64,000 nt of DNA, taken from Paractinoplanes ovalisporus. Lineage in GTDB: Bacteria > Actinomycetota > Actinomycetes > Mycobacteriales > Micromonosporaceae. How positions within the stretch are numbered: the first letter of the stretch is position 1; each line of letters starts with the position of its first letter. The DNA is taken from positions 868,001 through 932,000 of the forward strand of contig NZ_JAENHP010000001.1 in assembly GCF_016834655.1 (NCBI RefSeq), given 5' to 3'. Below the pieces are notes generated by a model. It saw only the letters and a program-made list of their open reading frames with translations. It ran no database searches and was not told where the DNA came from. The translations under genes were made by a program, and so were the position numbers. Below, in pieces: positions 59,957-64,000 of the stretch.

Positions 59957-61453
59957 GTGAAGCGCTGGACGTTGCCCGCGACCGCCGTCCTCGTGACGGT
60001 CGCTGTGCTCGCCCCGCTGGCGGCGCCAGGCTACGTGCTCTCGTACGACATGGTCTTCGTCCCCCACCAGCCGCTGCGCGCCGACCTGATCGCGCCGAGC
60101 GCCACCCTGCCCCGGGCCGTGCCGCAGGACGCGCTGGTCTCGCTGGCGTCGGTGATCGCGCCCGGCTGGCTGATCCAGCGGGTCGTCCTGGTCGCGATCC
60201 TGCTGCTGGCCGCCCTCGGCGCGGGCCGTCTGGTGCCCACCGAACGCCTGGCGCCCCGGCTGATCGCGGCGGTCGGCTACGCGTGGACGCCCTTCCTCGC
60301 CGAGCGTCTGCTCCTCGGCCAGTGGGGACTCCTTCTCGCGTACGGAAGCCTGCCCTGGATCGTCATGGCCTGCCGGCGTGACCAGGGCTCGACGTGGAAG
60401 CTGCTCGCCGCGGCCGCACCCGCCGCCGTGACGCCGACCGGTGGGCTGATCGCCTTCGGCACCGTGCTGGTGCTCGCGCCCCGCAAGGCCTGGCTCCCGG
60501 CGCTGCTCAACGCCCCCTGGCTCATCGCCACCGCGCTCAGCCAGGCCGACGGGACCAGCGATCCGGCCGGAGCGGCCGCCTTCGCCGCGCGCGGCAACGA
60601 CTGGACCGGGCCGATCGGCGCTCTGCTCGGCACCGGCGGCATCTGGAACTCGCAGACGACTCTGCCCAGCCGTTCCTCGCCGCTGGCCCCCTTGGGCACG
60701 CTGCTGCTGCTCGCGCTGGCCGTCGCGGGCTGGCGACTGTTGCGCGAGCGGTGGCCGGGCCCGATGGCGGTGCGCCTGCTCGTGCTCGCCGGGGGCGGTT
60801 TCCTGCTGGCCGCGCTGGCCGTGCTCCCCGGTGGCCGGAGTCTGCTCGAGTGGGCGGTGACCGCTCTGCCCGGGGCCGGGGTGCTGCGCGACGGGCAGAA
60901 GTTCCTCATCCCGTACGCGCTGATCCTGTGCCTCTGTGCGGCGCTGGGAGCCGAGCGGGCCGGAAGTCGTCCGGTGCTGGTGGGGGCCCTGCTGCTGCCG
61001 CTGGTGGTGCAGCCCGATCTCGCGTACGGAGCCGCCGGTCGCCTCCGCCCGGTGAGTTACCCGGCCGACTTCGCCGCCGTGGCCCGCATCGTCGAGGACG
61101 CGCCGGGCGAGGTGGTCTCGCTGCCCTTCGCCGGCTATCACACCTATCCCTGGAACCATTCCCGTACGGTGATCGATCCGCTCCCCCGGTTCGTCGACGC
61201 CGATGTGGTGATGGACGACCGGCTGCTTGTCGGCGACCGCGCGATCGCGGGCGAGAGCCGGCGCGCCGACCAGATCCGCGACGCCCTGGCGGCCGGGAAA
61301 CCGCTTGCCGCCCTGGGGATGCGCTGGGTCGTCGTGCAGCGCGTCGAAGGAGAGCCCCCGGTCCCACCCGGCGCGCTGGCCGGATTGAGAATGGTGCATG
61401 CGGGAACCGACCTCCAGTTGTACGAGAACGGGTCTTCGCAAAGAAGTTACTAG
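59957..61453 (+). CDS. Multipass membrane protein of the arabinan/polysaccharide cluster (GT-C-like)
   Basis: A 498-residue protein with about 11 transmembrane helices. It starts VKRWTLPATAVLVTVAVLAP and has an exterior loop YVLSYDMVFVPHQPLRADLI. Its overall layout (a hydrophobic N-terminus, a long periplasmic C-terminal part with VSLPFAGYHTYPWNHSRTVI) resembles GT-C type proteins and the N-terminal part of AftD. Sugar-donor residues are not identifiable. Leaderless GTG start chosen from the TAGTGT spacing. An earlier in-frame GTG at 59948 would overlap that hexamer. Confidence 0.75.
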   Translation: MKRWTLPATAVLVTVAVLAPLAAPGYVLSYDMVFVPHQPLRADLIAPSATLPRAVPQDALVSLASVIAPGWLIQRVVLVAILLLAALGAGRLVPTERLAPRLIAAVGYAWTPFLAERLLLGQWGLLLAYGSLPWIVMACRRDQGSTWKLLAAAAPAAVTPTGGLIAFGTVLVLAPRKAWLPALLNAPWLIATALSQADGTSDPAGAAAFAARGNDWTGPIGALLGTGGIWNSQTTLPSRSSPLAPLGTLLLLALAVAGWRLLRERWPGPMAVRLLVLAGGGFLLAALAVLPGGRSLLEWAVTALPGAGVLRDGQKFLIPYALILCLCAALGAERAGSRPVLVGALLLPLVVQPDLAYGAAGRLRPVSYPADFAAVARIVEDAPGEVVSLPFAGYHTYPWNHSRTVIDPLPRFVDADVVMDDRLLVGDRAIAGESRRADQIRDALAAGKPLAALGMRWVVVQRVEGEPPVPPGALAGLRMVHAGTDLQLYENGSSQRSY

Positions 61454-61499
61454 GTGGTAACGTCCCGCGCACATCGCTGTCCCCTGAAGGAGTCCCCAC

Positions 61500-61661
61500 A
61501 TGCGCAAGGCCCTTCCTCTGGTCCTGGCCGGGGTGATTGCCCTGGCCCTCGGTGCTATCGGGTCCGTGGCACTGGCCTCGAGCTTGACCGGCACCTCGGC
61601 CGACGCGGCCAAGGTCGCCGACGACACGAAGACCGTGCCCGGGGTCTACGGCACCAGGTAG
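61500..61661 (+). CDS. DUF2613-type small exported protein
   Basis: A 53-residue peptide. Its N-terminus MRKALPLVLAGVIALALG is a signal/anchor helix, and then a short exported tail reads GTSADAAKVADDTKTVPGVYG. It matches the DUF2613 family. In mycobacteria a DUF2613 gene (Rv0236A, from memory) lies next to aftD, as here. Too short to score in automated frame lists. It overlaps the 3' end of the minus GT4 gene by 16 bp. ATG at 61500 has AAGGAG upstream (about 61488). Confidence 0.8.
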   Translation: MRKALPLVLAGVIALALGAIGSVALASSLTGTSADAAKVADDTKTVPGVYGTR

Positions 61662-62845
61662 GTCCGGTCCACCACGGCCGGCGCCGGGACGTGGCTCGCA
61701 CCCTCGACGAGGGCCGCGAACCGCTCACCCGCCGCCGGCCAGGTGAACCGTGCCGCGTGTGCCCGGGCCGCCGTGCCCATCGCGAGCCGGAGAGCGTCAT
61801 CGGTCAGCAGCCGGCGAACCTTCTCGGTGTAGTCCGCGGAATCGTCCGCCAGCAGCCCGGTCCGCCCGTCCACCAGGCTTTCCTCGACGCCCCCGGCGCC
61901 GGCGAAGGCCACGTTCGGCGTGCCCACCGCGGCCGCCTCCACAATGGTCAGACCCCAGCCCTCCTTGAGCGACGGGGTCAGCGCCACCCAGGCCTCGCTG
62001 AGCAGGGCACGCTTCTCGGGCTCGTCCACGAACCCGGCGAACCGCACCCGGTCGGCGACGCCCAGCCCGGCCGCGTAGTCCCGCAACGCCTGCTCCCACC
62101 AGCCCTGACCGGCGACCACCAGCGAGATGCCGGGCAGTTCGCCGGCGAGGGCGGCCACCGCGTCGATCGCCACCTCGACCTGCTTGTGCGGGACGAGCCT
62201 GCCCAGCACCACGAGAGACGGCTGCGCACTGCGCGCGACCGGGGTCGTGGTCGTCATGTCCGGAGTGCCGTTGTGGATGATCGACACCCGTTCCGGGTCG
62301 ACGCCGAGGACCGCGAGCTCGTCGCGGGTCGCGGCCGAGACGGTGACGTAGCGGCACCGGCGATAGACGCGGGGCGCCAGCGACGACTCGATCCACCAGC
62401 CGAACTTGGCCAGCCGGGGACTGAGCACGACCGGCCACTGCTCGCGGTGCACGTGGTGCACGAGCGCGATGACCGGGCAGCGCGCCCAGAGCGGGGCCAG
62501 GAAGGGCAGGCCGTTGCCGACGTCGACGATCACGTCGGGGCGGCCGTGGCGGCGGCTGAGCGGGCCCAGGCCGAGGAATCCGAGCAGGTAGAGCAGGGCC
62601 GCCCGCAGGTAGAGCGTGTGCCGGCCCCCTCGGCGCAGCACCCGCACGCCCTCGGCCGTACGCTCCTCGGCGGCGCCGTACGCGTGCTTCGCGCACAGCA
62701 GCGTCGCCCGATGACCGCGCCGAACGAGCTCACCCGCAATGCGTTCCACGTACACCTCGGAACCGCCCCCTTGGGGGTTCCGGGTGTCGCGCCAGTTGAG
62801 GAACAGCACATGCCGGGTCCCGGCGACAAAAGTGTCCACAATCAC
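61646..62845 (-). CDS. Glycosyltransferase family 4
   Basis: A 399-residue GT-B enzyme. The N-terminal domain has FLNWRDTRNPQGGGSEVYVERIA. The C-terminal donor domain has SLVVLGRLVPHKQVEVAIDA, AGQGWWEQALRD and the nucleotide-sugar motif LTPSLKEGWGLTIVEAAAVGTPNVAF. It would add a sugar to a lipid-linked glycan on the cytoplasmic side. Start is a GTG at 62845 with an in-frame alternative at 62839. Divergent from aftD over the palindrome at 62848-62861. Confidence 0.85.
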   Translation of the reverse strand: MIVDTFVAGTRHVLFLNWRDTRNPQGGGSEVYVERIAGELVRRGHRATLLCAKHAYGAAEERTAEGVRVLRRGGRHTLYLRAALLYLLGFLGLGPLSRRHGRPDVIVDVGNGLPFLAPLWARCPVIALVHHVHREQWPVVLSPRLAKFGWWIESSLAPRVYRRCRYVTVSAATRDELAVLGVDPERVSIIHNGTPDMTTTTPVARSAQPSLVVLGRLVPHKQVEVAIDAVAALAGELPGISLVVAGQGWWEQALRDYAAGLGVADRVRFAGFVDEPEKRALLSEAWVALTPSLKEGWGLTIVEAAAVGTPNVAFAGAGGVEESLVDGRTGLLADDSADYTEKVRRLLTDDALRLAMGTAARAHAARFTWPAAGERFAALVEGASHVPAPAVVDRTYLVP

Positions 62846-62847
62846 CC

Positions 62848-62861
62848 CTACTCGCGAGTAG
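62848..62861. promoter_or_regulatory. Perfect palindrome CTACTCGCGAGTAG in the GT4/aftD promoter region
   Basis: A 14-bp perfect palindrome immediately upstream of the GT4 start. On the plus strand TAGCAT (62859-62864) could be the -10 of aftD and overlaps the right arm. A regulator of both genes is likely. The shape fits a TetR-type dimer site, but the protein is unknown. Confidence 0.58.
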
Positions 62862-62925
62862 CATTCGCGGTCGGGTCACGGTATGGGGTCGCCCGGCGAC
62901 TCCGCAAGGGTCAATCGGGAGCGAC

Positions 62926-64000
62926 ATGCGGACGGCAGTGAAATCGTCGGTCGACGATGGCGTTCCGCGCTCCGTCTGGCGTTTGCGTCTCGTGGCCGTC
63001 TGCGCGGCATTGACCGCCGTCGCCTTCCTGCAGGATCCCGGTTCGATCGCCATCGATACCAAGGTGGACCTGGTGATCGACCCGGCGGGCTGGCTCGGCC
63101 GGGCGCTGCACGTGTGGGACCCGGCCGGAACATTCGGTCAATTGCAAAATCAGGCGTACGGCTACCTGTGGCCGATGGGCCCGTTCTTCCTCCTCGGCAA
63201 GCTGCTCGCCATCCCGGCCTGGGTGGTCCAGCGGCTCTGGTGGGCGCTGCTGCTCAGCGTCGCCTTCACCGGCCTGGTCGCGCTGGCCGAGCGGCTGCGG
63301 ATCGGCACCCCGTGGGCCCGCGTGATCGCCGGGGTCGCCTTCGCGCTCTCGCCCCGCCTGCTCACCGAGCTGGGCCCGATCTCGGTCGAGGCCTGGCCGA
63401 CCGCTCTCGCGCCCTGGGTGCTGGTGCCGCTGATCGCGCTGCGCGACGGCACCACGTCGGTGCGCCGCGCGGTGACCCGTTCGGCGCTGGTCGTGGCCTG
63501 CGCGGGCGGCGTGAACGCGACCGCCGTGCTGGCCATGGTGCCCTTGGCCGCGCTGTGGCTGGCCGGCCTGCGCCCGGCCCGGCTCCGGTTCGTCGCGCTG
63601 GCCGCCTGGGGGGCCGCCGTCGCCGCCGCCACCGCCTGGTGGCTGGTCCCGCTGCTGCTGCTCGGCCGCTACAGCCCGCCGTTCCTCGACTACATCGAGA
63701 CCGCGGCCGTGACGACCGCGCCGACCGACGCGGTGACCGTGCTGCGCGGCGCCTCGCACTGGCACGCCTACCTGACCAGCGCCTTCGGTCCGTTGTGGCC
63801 GGCCGCGTGGCGGCTCGCCACCGAGCACGCGATCGTCGTCGCCACCCTGGTCGTGGCCGGTCTGGGCCTGGCCGGGCTGGCCCGCCGCGGCATCCCGCAC
63901 CGCTGGTTCCTGATCACCGGGCTGCTGGCCGGGCTCGCCCTGGTCGGCCTCGGGCACGTCGGCGCGGTCGGCGGCCTGTTCGACGAGTCGCAGCGCGCGT
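62926..64000 (+). CDS. aftD: AftD-type alpha-(1->3)-arabinofuranosyltransferase (C-terminal part outside window)
   Basis: The first 358 residues of a large GT-C membrane enzyme are present. Helices, a Trp/Pro-rich exterior loop and the N-terminal motif IAIDTKVDLVIDPAGWLGRALHVWDP match AftD, with the Asp pair that in the family contributes to the active site. GQLQNQAYGYLWPMGPFF is another family hallmark. In mycobacteria AftD branches arabinan in arabinogalactan and lipoarabinomannan. Here the polymer may differ. The ATG at 62926 follows GGGAG by about 5 nt. The 3' end continues past the window. Confidence 0.84.
   Translation, partial: MRTAVKSSVDDGVPRSVWRLRLVAVCAALTAVAFLQDPGSIAIDTKVDLVIDPAGWLGRALHVWDPAGTFGQLQNQAYGYLWPMGPFFLLGKLLAIPAWVVQRLWWALLLSVAFTGLVALAERLRIGTPWARVIAGVAFALSPRLLTELGPISVEAWPTALAPWVLVPLIALRDGTTSVRRAVTRSALVVACAGGVNATAVLAMVPLAALWLAGLRPARLRFVALAAWGAAVAAATAWWLVPLLLLGRYSPPFLDYIETAAVTTAPTDAVTVLRGASHWHAYLTSAFGPLWPAAWRLATEHAIVVATLVVAGLGLAGLARRGIPHRWFLITGLLAGLALVGLGHVGAVGGLFDESQRA

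Overview
The window is high-GC DNA with dense short-spaced genes, many 4-bp start/stop overlaps, GTG starts and leaderless promoters. It carries a DinB/mycothiol-type protein, PPOX-class flavin/F420 enzymes, an LPxTG surface protein, an AftD-type arabinofuranosyltransferase and a DUF2613 peptide. This points to a mycolata-related or Micromonosporaceae-like actinobacterium. A small arginine-rich protein at 27557-27847 and the frequent CGTACGG word make an Actinoplanes-like genome my best guess (inference, no search run).

Layout. (1) 1-3827, minus: PTS-type dihydroxyacetone kinase operon dhaK-dhaL-dhaM. DhaM is fused to HPr and to an apparently full-length Enzyme I that runs off the left edge. 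(2) 4070-5011: secreted esterase. (3) 5018-8147: divergent EACC1-like gene and a large caspase / HATPase_c_4 / VMAP-C fusion, a probable biological-conflict (defence or cell-death) module. (4) 8150-15852: sugar-acid operon manD - uxuB/mannitol-dehydrogenase-like - MHS transporter - idnD - kdgK - eda. It is read leftward from a promoter shared with a divergent FadR-type GntR regulator, and feeds hexonates through KDG and KDPG to pyruvate and glyceraldehyde-3-phosphate. (5) 15857-21053: amino-acid-type PLP enzyme, small hydrolase, reductases, a DUF262/DUF1524 nuclease-type protein, and gene remnants. (6) 21116-24274: large secreted PA14-GH2-LamG glycosidase. (7) 24489-40113: mixed chromosomal genes, including an SDR/XRE pair, tandem paralogues of unknown function, an RTX-repeat protein, formaldehyde dehydrogenase, a decayed monooxygenase, an ECF42-type sigma factor operon and a degenerate GGDEF/EAL protein. 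(8) 40390-42783: TetR regulator and divergent DHA2 efflux pump with three operator copies. (9) 42973-50938: Flp pilin, RecQ, and a GntR/FAD-FeS oxidase pair with a symmetric leaderless divergent promoter, then an AraC regulator. (10) 51035-55302: second DHA2 pump, secreted glycosidase-lectin, LPxTG protein. (11) 55483-64000: cell-envelope polysaccharide cluster (methyltransferase, DUF4185-FnIII protein, flippase, two multipass membrane proteins including AftD, DUF2613 peptide, GT4).

Two themes recur. Short tandem repeats have expanded inside or beside several genes (dhaM twice, kdgK, the MHS transporter, gntR, the EACC1 tail, the flp-recQ spacer). A TANNNT hexamer lies 6-8 nt before the start codon of many genes, indicating leaderless transcription. 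No rRNA, tRNA, CRISPR array, IS element or phage gene was recognised.
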